Assembly (NCBI GenBank): GCA_026874595.1
Contig: CM049322.1
Location: forward strand, 46,125,340-46,189,339
DNA: 64,000 bases
Origin: Sipunculus nudus
Lineage: Eukaryota > Annelida > Sipuncula > Golfingiida > Sipunculidae
Reading direction: 5' to 3'
The notes beneath the pieces are model-generated. The model was not told where the DNA came from. It was given only the letters and a program-made list of their open reading frames with translations, and searched no databases. This document shows positions 61,601 through 64,000 of this stretch, piece after piece (positions within the stretch are counted from its first letter, which is position 1; the number at the start of each line of letters is the position of its first letter). The translations under genes were made by a program, and so were the position numbers.

Positions 61601-62495
61601 TTTTATTTTGTATGAGGCCAAAAAATAAGGTATGGTTCTCAGGCACTTTTATTCAGAAATCAGTTCGGGCGGGCAATATTTTATTTTTTACCTTTTTTGT
61701 ATGCTTTGATAAAAATGCCATATGATCAGGGAAAAGCAAGAAAATAACAGAATTTTTTGCGAAACAGGTTTAAGCACTACATAACAAAGGAAATCTTATC
61801 AAAATTGTATTATTTTATTTCTTGAAAGATGAAAATCAAAATTATTTTTTTTTTTTATGCAGAGGGTTAAAACTGACACCGGCGGTGCCTGAGAACAATA
61901 CCTTTAATTTTTTTGGCCCAAGCTTGGTATTTCACTGAGTCAGCAGAGCACCAGAAACTGTCTGCTTCAGTAGAAAACTGCTGTGTTTACAAACATGTTG
62001 TTGATAAACAATTTCATACATCCTTCATGAAGGCCTTATGAGAACTTTTCACACCCAAAATTACCCTTAGATCATTAATTTATACACAGGTGAAGCCAGA
62101 AATCACATCAATTCTTTTTCAAAAGGTAGGTGAATGAGCACTTTTAATGATGCACCCAGCACTACCTGCTGTGTAATGGACAGCTTTGAGTATATCTTGA
62201 TATATCCTTTAGTGATTAGGGTATTGAGCAGTATCTTCTTCAGAATGACATGCAGGTTTATGTACACCTGGATTACCTTGTTGTTTCCTTGAGGTGGTGG
62301 AGCACCAAGCACTTCCCTCCACGACTGAGTGAGCTCAGCATCATCACCTTGACCTCTGACCCCTGAGCTCTCCTGGCGTTTACGTTTGTTTGAGATCGGG
62401 ACCCCCAGACCTTTTCCACCTGATGGTCCTCCAATATCCTCGATATCTAATGATGCTGGCGTACTCTCACTCTCCGAAAACAAACTCTCTGATGC
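13612..62495 (-). CDS. POLE: POLE, DNA polymerase epsilon catalytic subunit, C-terminal half (26 exons)
   Basis: POLE is the leading-strand replicative polymerase; family members are about 2,200-2,300 residues. The 26 exons here total 3,300 nt and join with fully compatible phases into 1,099 residues plus stop, so the window holds roughly the C-terminal half. This half is the catalytically dead polymerase-like fold (DUF1744, about visible residues 340-740) that holds POLE in the CMG replisome, followed by an acidic linker (about 750-785) and two cysteine modules that bind POLE2. Visible cysteines: module A C971, C974, C1000, C1003; module B C1034, C1037, C1049, C1051. Diagnostic strings include [39 protein letters not shown] and [13 protein letters not shown]. 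Introns are heavily loaded with repeats. The N-terminal exonuclease and polymerase domains lie right of the window. Confidence 0.96.
13685..14550 (-). other. POLE intron 25, 3' portion
   Basis: AT-rich. At 14,333-14,365 a short sequence (AACAAGTGACCCATGGGTTA) resembles the left end of the 14,551 repeat family, perhaps a truncated copy. The rest is unassigned. Confidence 0.4.
14551..17290 (-). mobile_element. Hairpin-ended repeat, family D copy 1 (interrupted)
   Basis: Left end AACAAGGGACC followed by a small GACC/GGTC hairpin (14,558-14,569) and the arm GCTCAGCTG (14,575-14,583). The right end is a hairpin at 17,259-17,287 in which AGCTCAG pairs with CTGAGCT around TACTTATAGTC. The core has one roughly 650-bp unit (16,620-17,230) that also occurs twice in copy 2. 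A family A element (15,279-16,460) sits inside. It looks non-autonomous, with no ORF. The strand is assigned so that the left hairpin is the 3' end, as in Helitron-like elements; that orientation is inference. Confidence 0.6.
15279..16460 (-). mobile_element. Hairpin-ended tandem-core repeat, family A copy 1
   Basis: Left end ACTAGA, a GTGTC/GACAC hairpin (15,286-15,300) and arm ATGCCCCCGCC (15,303-15,313). Six tandem units of about 172-181 bp (landmark TCAAAAGTAGGTCAACTGGG) follow. The right end is a hairpin at 16,428-16,458 whose 3' arm GGCGGGGGCAT is the inverse of the left arm. The first 280 bp are almost identical to the copy at 52,398. It resembles the tandem-core non-autonomous elements known from bivalves and the Helentron-type HINEs. 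Confidence 0.75.
17351..19946 (-). mobile_element. Hairpin-ended repeat, family D copy 2
   Basis: Left end AACAAGGGACC with a GACC/GGTC hairpin and arm GCTCAGCTG. The right hairpin is at 19,915-19,943 (AGCTCAG / CTGAGCT around GACTTATAGTC). The core holds two direct units (about 18,580-19,190 and 19,250-19,870) homologous to 16,620-17,230 in copy 1. Its right end lies about 20 nt from the exon 25 donor. No coding potential is seen. Confidence 0.65.
19964..20073 (-). CDS. POLE: POLE visible exon 25, end of zinc module B (residues 1040-1075)
   Basis: Acceptor CTACAG, donor GTACGT. Encodes [16 protein letters not shown] and FNNIA; C1049 and C1051 complete module B. The exon is flanked on both sides within about 20 nt by repeat elements. 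Confidence 0.96.
20095..22550 (-). mobile_element. Hairpin-ended tandem-core repeat, family B
   Basis: Left end ACTAGA, a weak TGGC/GCCA stem and arm CCCCAGACATAGT (from about 20,132). The tandem core has about six units of roughly 285 bp (landmark GACAGATGGCTCCTGTG at 20,391, 20,573, 20,840, 21,130, 21,421, 21,711). The right hairpin is at about 22,520-22,545 (GTATCCCGAC-TTT-GTCTGGGG), whose arm is the inverse of the left arm. A GCGGCGGCGG tract (about 22,480) precedes it. The core is dense in TGACCT half-sites. No ORF of significance. Confidence 0.7.
22551..23745 (-). other. POLE intron 24 remainder with dispersed repeat
   Basis: Contains the diverged second copy (23,285-23,540) of the 7,345-7,590 repeat. 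Other bases are AT-rich; short open frames at 22,672-22,878 and 22,942-23,193 show no recognisable domain. Confidence 0.5.
23746..23878 (-). CDS. POLE: POLE visible exon 24, zinc modules A and B (residues 996-1039)
   Basis: Acceptor TTTCAG, donor GTGAGT. Encodes [20 protein letters not shown] and [14 protein letters not shown], giving C1000/C1003 (module A) and C1034/C1037 (module B). A repeat element begins only 17 nt upstream of the acceptor. Confidence 0.97.
23896..25640 (-). mobile_element. Hairpin-ended tandem-core repeat, family C
   Basis: Left end ACTAGA, a perfect 7-bp hairpin GTAGTCG-ACAAG-CGACTAC (23,908-23,926) and arm GTATCTGCCAAAA (23,929-23,941). The core has about five units of 279-280 bp, each with two 12-bp palindromes GGTGGCGCCACC (one degraded). 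The right hairpin is at 25,609-25,638: GTATCCGCAAAAC and GTTTTGGCGGATAC around TTC. A CGGCGGCGG tract precedes it, as in family B. The element is non-coding and begins 17 nt upstream of the exon 24 acceptor. Confidence 0.75.
26056..26135 (-). CDS. POLE: POLE visible exon 23, first half of zinc module A (residues 969-994)
   Basis: 78 + 2 nt, donor GTAAGT. Encodes [21 protein letters not shown]971 and C974 form the CxxC of module A. Vertebrates have an extra cysteine shortly after this CxxC that is replaced here. Confidence 0.96.
26285..29720. repeat. 26-bp minisatellite array (about 130 copies) with higher-order repeats
   Basis: A 26-bp unit around ACACATGGTGGATGGTATGT fills about 3.4 kb of the intron between POLE exons 22 and 23. 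Variant units recur with long periods: TATGCGAGTC at 26,791 and 27,701 (910 bp, 35 units), and TATTCGAGTC at 28,793 (1,092 bp, 42 units). The flanking open frames are by-products of the repeat. Confidence 0.95.
29721..31044 (-). other. POLE intron 22, distal part
   Basis: Holds a (GT)n/(GA)n microsatellite at about 29,872-29,910, a G-run at about 30,231-30,246 and, from about 30,340 to 31,010, a dispersed repeat with TTTGACCTTGA and AAGGTCA motifs similar in style to the family E cores. No coding sequence. Confidence 0.5.
31045..31179 (-). CDS. POLE: POLE visible exon 22 (residues 924-968)
   Basis: 135 nt, phase 0. Encodes [34 protein letters not shown] and [11 protein letters not shown], directly before the first cysteine module. 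Confidence 0.96.
32062..32197 (-). CDS. POLE: POLE visible exon 21 (residues 879-923)
   Basis: Enters with 1 nt after acceptor TTAACAG and ends at GTGAGG. Encodes [11 protein letters not shown] then [21 protein letters not shown] chose the internal acceptor at 32,198 because an alternative AG further upstream would create a stop after joining exon 20. Confidence 0.92.
32719..32804 (-). CDS. POLE: POLE visible exon 20 (residues 850-877)
   Basis: 84 + 2 nt, acceptor TCCACAG, donor GTAAGT. Encodes [20 protein letters not shown] then QLF; the helix aligns with the FSQDYVANEL segment of POLE. Confidence 0.9.
32805..34779 (-). other. POLE intron 19, with tRNA-related repeat
   Basis: On the minus strand, about 33,060-32,985 reads GAGTGGTAGCGAGC and then GGGTTCCGATTT, resembling A and B boxes of a tRNA-derived SINE. 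At 34,430-34,550 a short motif of the type ACAGGT(A/G)GTCTTAT is repeated. Otherwise nothing is recognised. Confidence 0.4.
34780..34893 (-). CDS. POLE: POLE visible exon 19 (residues 812-849)
   Basis: 114 nt, phase 0; acceptor TTTACAG, donor GTAAAC. Encodes [20 protein letters not shown] and then [16 protein letters not shown]; the STPVRRRG motif is shared with vertebrate POLE. Confidence 0.94.
34894..36732 (-). other. POLE introns 17-18 flanking exon 18
   Basis: Between 35,820 and 36,620 the sequence has several GGTCAAGGTCA-like motifs, a CCCCATCCCCAAATTTGA block shared in part with family E, and a GACGGACGGACGG run (about 36,600). It probably contains one or more degraded repeat elements whose borders I cannot define. 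Confidence 0.4.
35689..35760 (-). CDS. POLE: POLE visible exon 18 (residues 788-811)
   Basis: 72 nt, phase 0. Encodes [20 protein letters not shown], equivalent to the NWNILQFLPQAASCQNYF block. Confidence 0.94.
36733..36918 (-). CDS. POLE: POLE visible exon 17, acidic linker (residues 726-787)
   Basis: Phase 0, 186 nt; acceptor TTCAAG (less usual) and donor GTAAGT. Encodes a strongly acidic, low-complexity stretch containing [18 protein letters not shown]. Animal POLE has an acidic insert at this position. The exon start is the least certain of the set because the region is not conserved. Confidence 0.85.
37200..37880. repeat. About 145-bp tandem repeat, five diverged units
   Basis: The landmark GACCTCTGACCTCATTAA followed by ATGCGTGGATTT recurs near 37,229, 37,370, 37,523, 37,659 and 37,806, alternating with TTTTAT-AAATCCAT segments. 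Lies in the intron between POLE exons 16 and 17. A single related copy may be at 62,620-62,700. Confidence 0.7.
38412..38615 (-). CDS. POLE: POLE visible exon 16 (residues 658-725)
   Basis: Phase 0, 204 nt. Encodes [40 protein letters not shown] and [10 protein letters not shown], the end of the DUF1744 region. The donor is GTACAT, a weak but acceptable GT site. Confidence 0.97.
39187..39271 (-). CDS. POLE: POLE visible exon 15 (residues 630-657)
   Basis: Acceptor CTTATAG, donor GTAGGA. Encodes [20 protein letters not shown] and LMKKLFLQ, nearly identical to other POLE proteins. Confidence 0.96.
39336..39708 (-). mobile_element. Hairpin-ended short repeat, family E copy 1
   Basis: A degraded left end is followed by the hairpin CTGTTTTGC-AA-TGCAAAAACAG, arm ATGTCTTCCCTCC (39,389-39,401), one core unit with AAGGTCAAGGTCAT, and a right-end imperfect hairpin at about 39,677-39,706. 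It lies 65 and 55 nt from POLE exons 15 and 14. Non-coding. Confidence 0.55.
39763..39852 (-). CDS. POLE: POLE visible exon 14 (residues 600-628)
   Basis: 1 + 87 + 2 nt, acceptor CTTCAG, donor GTATGA. Encodes [20 protein letters not shown] and ADHQIIHFY. Confidence 0.95.
40357..40505 (-). CDS. POLE: POLE visible exon 13 (residues 550-598)
   Basis: Acceptor GTTACAG, donor GTATAG; leaves 2 nt. Encodes a variable start and then [12 protein letters not shown], matching [12 protein letters not shown] in other animals. It lies 116 nt from the outer end of the DIRS-like block. Confidence 0.95.
40622..40930. repeat. Palindromic terminal module of element A
   Basis: About 64-bp arms (40,622-40,686 and 40,866-40,930) are inverted copies: CCCCATTCCCCTCCCCGTGA at the left end, its complement at the right. 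The middle part (about 40,745-40,830) is in turn an inverted copy of the 5' untranslated end of the element at about 45,704-45,782. Confidence 0.85.
41041..42746 (-). pseudogene. Element A tyrosine recombinase (broken)
   Basis: The N-terminal core-binding and first catalytic part is read in 42,746-41,613 ([53 protein letters not shown] with the first catalytic arginine), ending in a stop after LMADP. The remainder is open in another stretch, 41,439-41,041, with the H-x-x-R box (HEVR) and the candidate nucleophile tyrosine in FTQFYLKDV. Between them, and around the IRG motif, the frame shifts. The 5' part overlaps the RT/RH frame, as usual in DIRS elements. It would catalyse integration by recombination rather than through an integrase. 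Confidence 0.85.
41978..43849 (-). CDS. Element A reverse transcriptase / RNase H (623-codon open frame)
   Basis: RT fingers and palm: [60 protein letters not shown], and the catalytic YLDD box in LPYLDDWLV. RNase H follows: [14 protein letters not shown] (Asp), NVLELRAV (Glu), [17 protein letters not shown] (Asp) and NVLADALSR (Asp), so all four acidic positions are present. The C-terminal part (FHPAAPWFP) is the segment that follows RNase H in DIRS ORFs. The true start is upstream in another frame: the preceding RT N-terminus ([20 protein letters not shown]) is read in the Gag frame and needs a shift near 43,750. Confidence 0.9.
   Translation of the reverse strand: MHGFSVRYSPTQGSGQASRARKCHSVPSSEGRHSPVDPGTPGFYSRIFLVPKPHDQWHPIIDLKRLNAFIRPPHFRMFNIPTVLRTVRQGDWAFKIDLTDAYFHVPIHPVSQPYLRFAYGPRLFQFRALPFGINIAPWIFTILVHAVSTYLRSVGVSVLPYLDDWLVKPPSRDLLLHHRALVLSLLRDLGFLVNVQKSHLVPTQTIQFLGVVLDFRAGRVSLLLDFAVNLRRRIRSLLSARRVSSHLAASLHGSLNWAATFVPMGRLFLRPVQSLLCSGRLLGSASQSTAILPAHQAWRALRPWLRLSYLLRGILFTQTVAFTIFTDASQLGWGAHLADLRISGLWSPRERLLHINVLELRAVCRALECWSPRFLDSHVLVLTDNTTVLAYINRQGGTRSPSLLRETYRLFDLCIPLGITLQARHVRGAVNVLADALSRDRLGTLTAVSLPPPVLRGIFGTWGTQDFDLLDFPNLPLVPSGPWLRRPRVLLPDSPPSALTGRFLYGFPAPALIPRLLLRLSAAPLTDLILIVPFHPAAPWFPRCHSFLVCPPFLLPLPVDLPLRPRTAWSYPLSAFLLSSDRSKIKGFQRRLQLLQRLPVDDLPTVCMTSAGSSSLDGPGSVI
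43666..45053 (-). pseudogene. Element A Gag-like ORF1, frameshifted
   Basis: Open frames 45,053-44,007 and 44,415-43,666 together carry the ORF1 body. The first has a proline-rich region, then [12 protein letters not shown] and [12 protein letters not shown]; the second has [20 protein letters not shown]-like EDCILLRR and [13 protein letters not shown]. The same blocks are continuous in element B, so a frameshift lies near 44,410. The second frame runs on into the RT N-terminus. Probable nucleocapsid or structural protein of the retroelement; function inferred from position. Confidence 0.75.
45110..45570 (-). pseudogene. Element A ORF1 N-terminus with cysteine cluster, nonsense mutation
   Basis: From an ATG near 45,588 the minus strand reads [15 protein letters not shown], then DTHPSCLGC and DPCYYCHT followed by TGA. 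In element B the same position is a tryptophan codon (TGG), so this is a point nonsense mutation. Beyond it the frame stays open to about 45,110 as a proline/serine-rich region. The paired CxxC motifs look zinc-binding. Confidence 0.65.
45858..46163. repeat. Palindromic terminal module of element B, at the A/B junction
   Basis: Seven C at 45,858-45,864 open one arm (to about 45,925) and seven G at 46,157-46,163 close the other (from about 46,098). The middle (about 45,930-46,050) is an inverted copy of the element's 5' end at about 51,290-51,430. The C-run is shared with the 5' end of element A, so the two elements abut within it. Confidence 0.85.
46268..47745 (-). pseudogene. Element B tyrosine recombinase (one frameshift)
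   Basis: The frame 47,745-46,411 carries [60 protein letters not shown] and [11 protein letters not shown] (first catalytic Arg), then [20 protein letters not shown]. Near 46,535 the reading moves to the frame of 46,498-46,268, which has the HxxR box just upstream, [20 protein letters not shown] with the candidate nucleophile tyrosine, and a short tail. A single-base loss explains the break. Family: DIRS-type YR. Confidence 0.85.
47279..49486 (-). pseudogene. Element B reverse transcriptase / RNase H, frameshifted
   Basis: The RT N-terminus ([20 protein letters not shown]) is in frame 49,486-48,626. The RT palm ([34 protein letters not shown] in LPYLDDWLV) is in frame 48,996-48,415. RNase H ([48 protein letters not shown]) is in frame 48,625-47,279. 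The tail (FQPAAPWFP) is in a third frame. At least three shifts are needed, so this copy cannot make the enzyme. Note ALPSGIN where element A has ALPFGIN, a substitution in a conserved RT box. Confidence 0.85.
49245..49859 (-). CDS. Element B Gag-like ORF1 body
   Basis: A 204-codon open frame with [26 protein letters not shown]-like [40 protein letters not shown] and [13 protein letters not shown], then a proline-, serine- and arginine-rich tail ending [12 protein letters not shown]. The basic tail is compatible with nucleic-acid binding. It is homologous to the element A Gag-like region. Upstream parts of ORF1 lie in other frames. Confidence 0.75.
   Translation of the reverse strand: MRLESGLEQPFADGKSLFPSSVQLSDRHLSDLEGLGRQAAGMVNDLQAVTSLLAVSPDTLTLNDIWQASAHTCAELNQVVWRLVENCILLRRTACIQSLKHFKPELTQAELTELYSQPFTGSLLFGGHLRPLLDRALERSDRQARLRSTSLAPRPSFLVPPPRPPVAASAPPRRASAPSSRPSGRSGRSQPFRGRSSKRGSTKK
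50181..51189 (-). pseudogene. Element B ORF1 N-terminus: cysteine cluster and proline-rich region
   Basis: The frame 51,189-50,776 starts [14 protein letters not shown] and continues with DSHPTCDSC and DPCFHCQTW, a CxxC...HxxCxxC...CxxC layout conserved in element A. Near 50,800 the reading passes to frame 51,113-50,181, a proline/serine/alanine-rich low-complexity region. ORF1 function is inferred from position. Confidence 0.65.
51285..51476 (-). promoter_or_regulatory. 5' terminal region of element B
   Basis: Contains the 5' inverted repeat and about 145 bp that recur inverted inside the terminal module at 45,930-46,050. In DIRS elements such repeated ends template reverse transcription and circle formation. 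Promoter activity is inferred from position only. Confidence 0.55.
51477..51876 (-). other. POLE intron 12 remnant next to element B
   Basis: AT-rich intron sequence with loose repeats of AGTATTCAAA and CTGTCAGC type motifs. No coding or element structure is seen. Confidence 0.5.
51877..51991 (-). CDS. POLE: POLE visible exon 12 (residues 512-549)
   Basis: Acceptor ATCCAG, donor GTGAAG. Encodes [20 protein letters not shown] and [18 protein letters not shown]. The intron that follows (51,876 down to 40,506) carries the two DIRS-like elements. Confidence 0.96.
52398..53926 (-). mobile_element. Hairpin-ended tandem-core repeat, family A copy 2
   Basis: Left end ACTAGA, hairpin GTGTCG-GAA-CGACAC (52,405-52,419) and arm ATGCCCCCGCC (52,422-52,432). 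Eight tandem units of about 175-182 bp follow. The right hairpin at 53,893-53,924 pairs ATGCCCCGGCCAC with GTGGCGGGGGCAT around TTT. Compared with copy 1 it has two more units, but the ends are nearly the same. Lies between POLE exons 11 and 12. Confidence 0.78.
54032..54207 (-). CDS. POLE: POLE visible exon 11 (residues 453-510)
   Basis: Acceptor CCACAG, donor GTAATG; phase 0 in, 2 nt out. Encodes [38 protein letters not shown] and [13 protein letters not shown], a nearly invariant POLE stretch. Confidence 0.96.
54208..54782 (-). other. POLE intron 10
   Basis: Contains a long G-run at about 54,371-54,393. A 139-codon minus-strand open frame (54,295-54,714) spans the homopolymer and shows no domain; I treat it as chance. 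Confidence 0.5.
54783..54870 (-). CDS. POLE: POLE visible exon 10 (residues 424-452)
   Basis: Starts T GAG after acceptor GTTAG and ends at donor GTATGT. Encodes [20 protein letters not shown] and LNVDMILQ, matching the VLDWQRHGARRM block. Confidence 0.95.
55111..55612 (-). mobile_element. Hairpin-ended short repeat, family E copy 2
   Basis: Left end ACTAGA, hairpin TTGTTTTGCA-ATGCAAAAGCAA (about 55,123-55,144) and arm ATGTCTCCCCTCC (55,149-55,161). The core has two similar segments of about 180 bp. The right hairpin at about 55,573-55,607 pairs GTCTCTTCTC with GAGAGGAGAC and ends in the inverse of the left arm. Same architecture as families A to C but shorter. Confidence 0.7.
55841..55913 (-). 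CDS. POLE: POLE visible exon 9 (residues 400-422)
   Basis: A 73-nt exon (2 + 69 + 2) between acceptor GCTGCAG and donor GTAAGT. Encodes [20 protein letters not shown] then VSD, which corresponds to the less conserved FPLVPI segment. Confidence 0.9.
56291..56457 (-). CDS. POLE: POLE visible exon 8 (residues 344-398)
   Basis: Enters with 1 nt, leaves 1 nt (donor GTAAAC). Encodes [20 protein letters not shown], then [14 protein letters not shown], near the start of the DUF1744 region. Confidence 0.95.
56893..57021 (-). CDS. POLE: POLE visible exon 7 (residues 301-342)
   Basis: Enters with 1 nt and leaves 2 nt (donor GTAAGT). Encodes [20 protein letters not shown] and [13 protein letters not shown], equivalent to the VLDTVRSNQMPSLGALY block of other animals. 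Confidence 0.95.
57573..57679 (-). CDS. POLE: POLE visible exon 6 (residues 265-299)
   Basis: Acceptor TTTCAG, donor GTTAGT; leaves 2 nt. Encodes [16 protein letters not shown] and KHLYMYHHI, matching the QYSYLE-type block of POLE. Confidence 0.94.
58233..58371 (-). CDS. POLE: POLE visible exon 5 (residues 219-264)
   Basis: Starts T GAG after acceptor TTACAG and ends AAG before GTAGCA. Encodes [20 protein letters not shown] and [19 protein letters not shown], a hallmark POLE segment. Its acceptor and first bases are repeated many times in the adjacent intron array. Confidence 0.95.
58360..58975. repeat. 38-bp array carrying copies of the POLE exon 5 splice acceptor
   Basis: About 16 clear units (plus two degenerate ones to about 59,045) of a 38-bp repeat. 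On the minus strand each unit contains TTACAG followed by TGAGATAACAGCTGAC, which is the true acceptor of exon 5 plus the first bases of the exon. The unit closest to the exon is the genuine splice site. The array therefore arose by tandem duplication across the intron-exon boundary. Confidence 0.9.
59191..59270 (-). pseudogene. Partial tandem duplicate of POLE exon 4 with intact splice dinucleotides
   Basis: About 90% identical to the 3' part of exon 4 plus its donor. A possible mini-exon is 59,200-59,254: acceptor CTCTTCCAG, then 2 nt, 17 whole codons ([17 protein letters not shown]) and 2 nt before a GTTAGT donor. Its entry and exit phases equal those of exon 4, so it could replace exon 4 in frame, at the cost of 14 residues; including both would shift the frame. 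It is either a decaying copy or an alternative exon. Confidence 0.7.
59301..59397 (-). CDS. POLE: POLE visible exon 4 (residues 187-217 with split codons)
   Basis: Acceptor TTTTAG before 59,397 and donor GTAAGT after 59,301; enters with 2 nt and leaves 2 nt. Encodes [20 protein letters not shown] and [12 protein letters not shown] diverged partial copy sits just downstream at 59,200-59,254. Confidence 0.95.
60062..60194 (-). CDS. POLE: POLE visible exon 3 (residues 142-185 plus 1 nt)
   Basis: Acceptor GACAG, donor GTAAGT. Encodes [20 protein letters not shown] and [14 protein letters not shown], typical of POLE. It leaves one A, completed by TG of exon 4. Confidence 0.95.
60757..60960 (-). 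CDS. POLE: POLE visible exon 2 (residues 74-141)
   Basis: Phase 0 in and out, 204 nt. It encodes [17 protein letters not shown], a basic stretch, [19 protein letters not shown] and PWEIIQ, a block well conserved among POLE orthologues. Confidence 0.95.
60961..62276 (-). other. POLE intron 1 (visible numbering)
   Basis: AT-rich, with no element ends or repeats I can define. A minus-strand open frame at 61,108-61,368 matches no known family. Confidence 0.4.
62277..62495 (-). CDS. POLE: POLE visible exon 1 (residues 1-73)
   Basis: Acceptor CAG at 62,496-62,498 and donor GTAATC after 62,277; phase 0 at both ends. It encodes a low-conservation linker with a basic NKRKRQ motif and then [13 protein letters not shown], matching the WREALGPPPP-type segment of animal POLE that precedes the HKKKW block. 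Upstream exons are outside the window. Confidence 0.88.
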
Positions 62496-64000
62496 CTGAA
62501 ACATATCACAACTCACTGTAATTGCTATCAATTAACACCAAAATAATTAATAATTATACAATAATGAATTGTTTATAAGAGCATTGCAAATGAGCATAAT
62601 ACACCAGTTGTATGTATTGTGACTTCTGATCTCATCAAATATGGGCAGGTTTTGTCAAGCATACAGCCAAAGCCTAATATTTTACTATAAACATTCACAG
62701 GGGTTTCAAATTCGCAATATTCTTGAAAGGAAAATTACAGCGAAAATAAAACCTTTGTTAAAAAGACACCTCTTTTGCACAGGTGGTCAGTAATTTATTC
62801 TACAGCCTCAATGGCATTTCATGTATACTGTGCTGGTAGCATCAATATTATCATACAATTTATGTTACCCATAAGACTGATGATTTAAATCATATAAATT
62901 CTTTTGTATATCTGTCAGTATTGAATGAAGAAATTCAACCTGTTCATGATTCCCTTAGCTCTTTGTGCAATTGTTAAGATCTTGAATAAGTATTAAGCAA
63001 TTTATTAAATAATGGTAATGTACAATCTGCAAGTTACTGTATGGTAAAATGAGAAAATAAAACTCTCACAAAACACTTGAAAAGAGAAAAATTGGAATAG
63101 TTGGCCTTGCTCATATGACCCCAACCACAGTATATTTAATAAAGTAATAGATGACCATGGATCATCCTGTCTAACTGATGTACAGTACTGGAGATATTTT
63201 CAGGTCTGAGTTGTTAATGATTTGGAGTTGATCACTTGAGTCCTAGTGCAAGTCCAAGTAAAGGCTATTCAAGTCAAAGTCCATGTCCGAGTCCTTGAGG
63301 TTCCAGTCCAAGTCCACTTTCTTTGAGTCCAAGTCTACTGAAACCCTAGTCCAATAAAATCTCCTTATTACATGTGATTTAAAATGTAAATTACCATAAG
63401 TAAAATGGAATACTTTTTGTTCCTCAAACAAATATATGGTTTTCACTTGAATTTTTAATTACAATACACAACGCCAGAGATCCCTGATCTTCTGTAGTGG
63501 AGGTGCGGAAGTGCTGCTTCACCAGCAGACTTGCAGGCAAAAAATATATCTGACAGTATTATTACAGCAAACCAAGCGTAACTTCATTGTGCAACTGATT
63601 TTAGTGTTAAGACCTTTCAGCAATAGGAAGAATTTCTCACTGCTACAGGATTTCATACTAAGGGTTAAAAAACAATAAAACATATTGGGCTTGCCCAGCT
63701 GGCAGGGCTTTTGGACATCGTCGGCCATCTGTGTTATTGCCCCTGTGACTCTTGGGGTGCACCTGCCGGTGATAGAGAGCAAACATGGTGACATTTTGCC
63801 TCCAGCAAATGAGATAGAGGATCTCCTGTGTCACGTATTTAGATAGCCCCTGATGCCGAGAAAATGCCTGGTATATATAATCTCTTTTGTCATATCCTGT
63901 TAACATTTCCCACATGTTATAAATGTCTTCATAGTGTGTGACAGAACTTTCTTTTTGCATGACTCAAGATGGACTCAGACCGACTTTTCAAGTCCTAACT
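62496..64000 (-). other. POLE upstream intron sequence
   Basis: No further POLE exon is recognised before the window edge. At 63,235-63,350 there is a low-complexity stretch of AGTCCAAGTC-type repeats. A 100-codon minus-strand frame (63,658-63,960) is open but unrecognised. Confidence 0.45.

Noticed and set aside
63658-63960. 100-codon minus-strand frame upstream of the first visible POLE exon
   Set aside because: Does not match any POLE segment expected there and carries no motif I recognise.

Overview
This is a 64-kb piece of an animal nuclear genome. It is AT-rich and loaded with repeats. The two recognisable host genes have many short exons with GT-AG introns, both on the minus strand. 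The repeat content (non-autonomous elements with tandem-repeat cores, DIRS-type retroelements) suggests a marine invertebrate, most likely a mollusc and possibly a bivalve. That placement is inference; no species marker was identified.

Left part, 1-4,634: the first three coding exons of POLR2H (RPB8/RPABC3, a shared RNA polymerase I/II/III subunit). The gene runs off the left edge. About 9 kb of intergenic DNA follows (4,635-13,611), with microsatellites, dispersed repeats, a roughly 47-bp minisatellite of about 58 copies (9,000-11,790) and a tRNA-like SINE fragment.

Centre and right, 13,612-62,495: 26 exons of the C-terminal half of POLE, the catalytic subunit of DNA polymerase epsilon. All 26 join with consistent phases into 3,300 nt (1,099 residues plus stop). 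The part shown is the inactive polymerase-fold (DUF1744) half, an acidic linker and the two C-terminal zinc modules. The catalytic N-terminal half lies beyond position 64,000. The introns hold most of the repeats: a 3.4-kb array of a 26-bp unit (26,285-29,720), a 38-bp array that copies a splice acceptor (58,360-58,975), and a 10.85-kb block of two head-to-tail DIRS-like tyrosine-recombinase retrotransposons (40,622-51,476).

The most interesting signal is a group of at least eight elements from five sequence families that share one architecture: a left end (ACTAGA in most) followed by a short hairpin and an arm, a variable and often tandemly repeated core, and a right-end hairpin that reuses the same arm. 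All eight lie in one orientation in and around POLE introns. They resemble non-autonomous Helentron/Helitron-like elements. Two of them end less than 20 nt from POLE splice acceptors. A partial tandem copy of a POLE exon that keeps frame-compatible splice sites is also worth checking.
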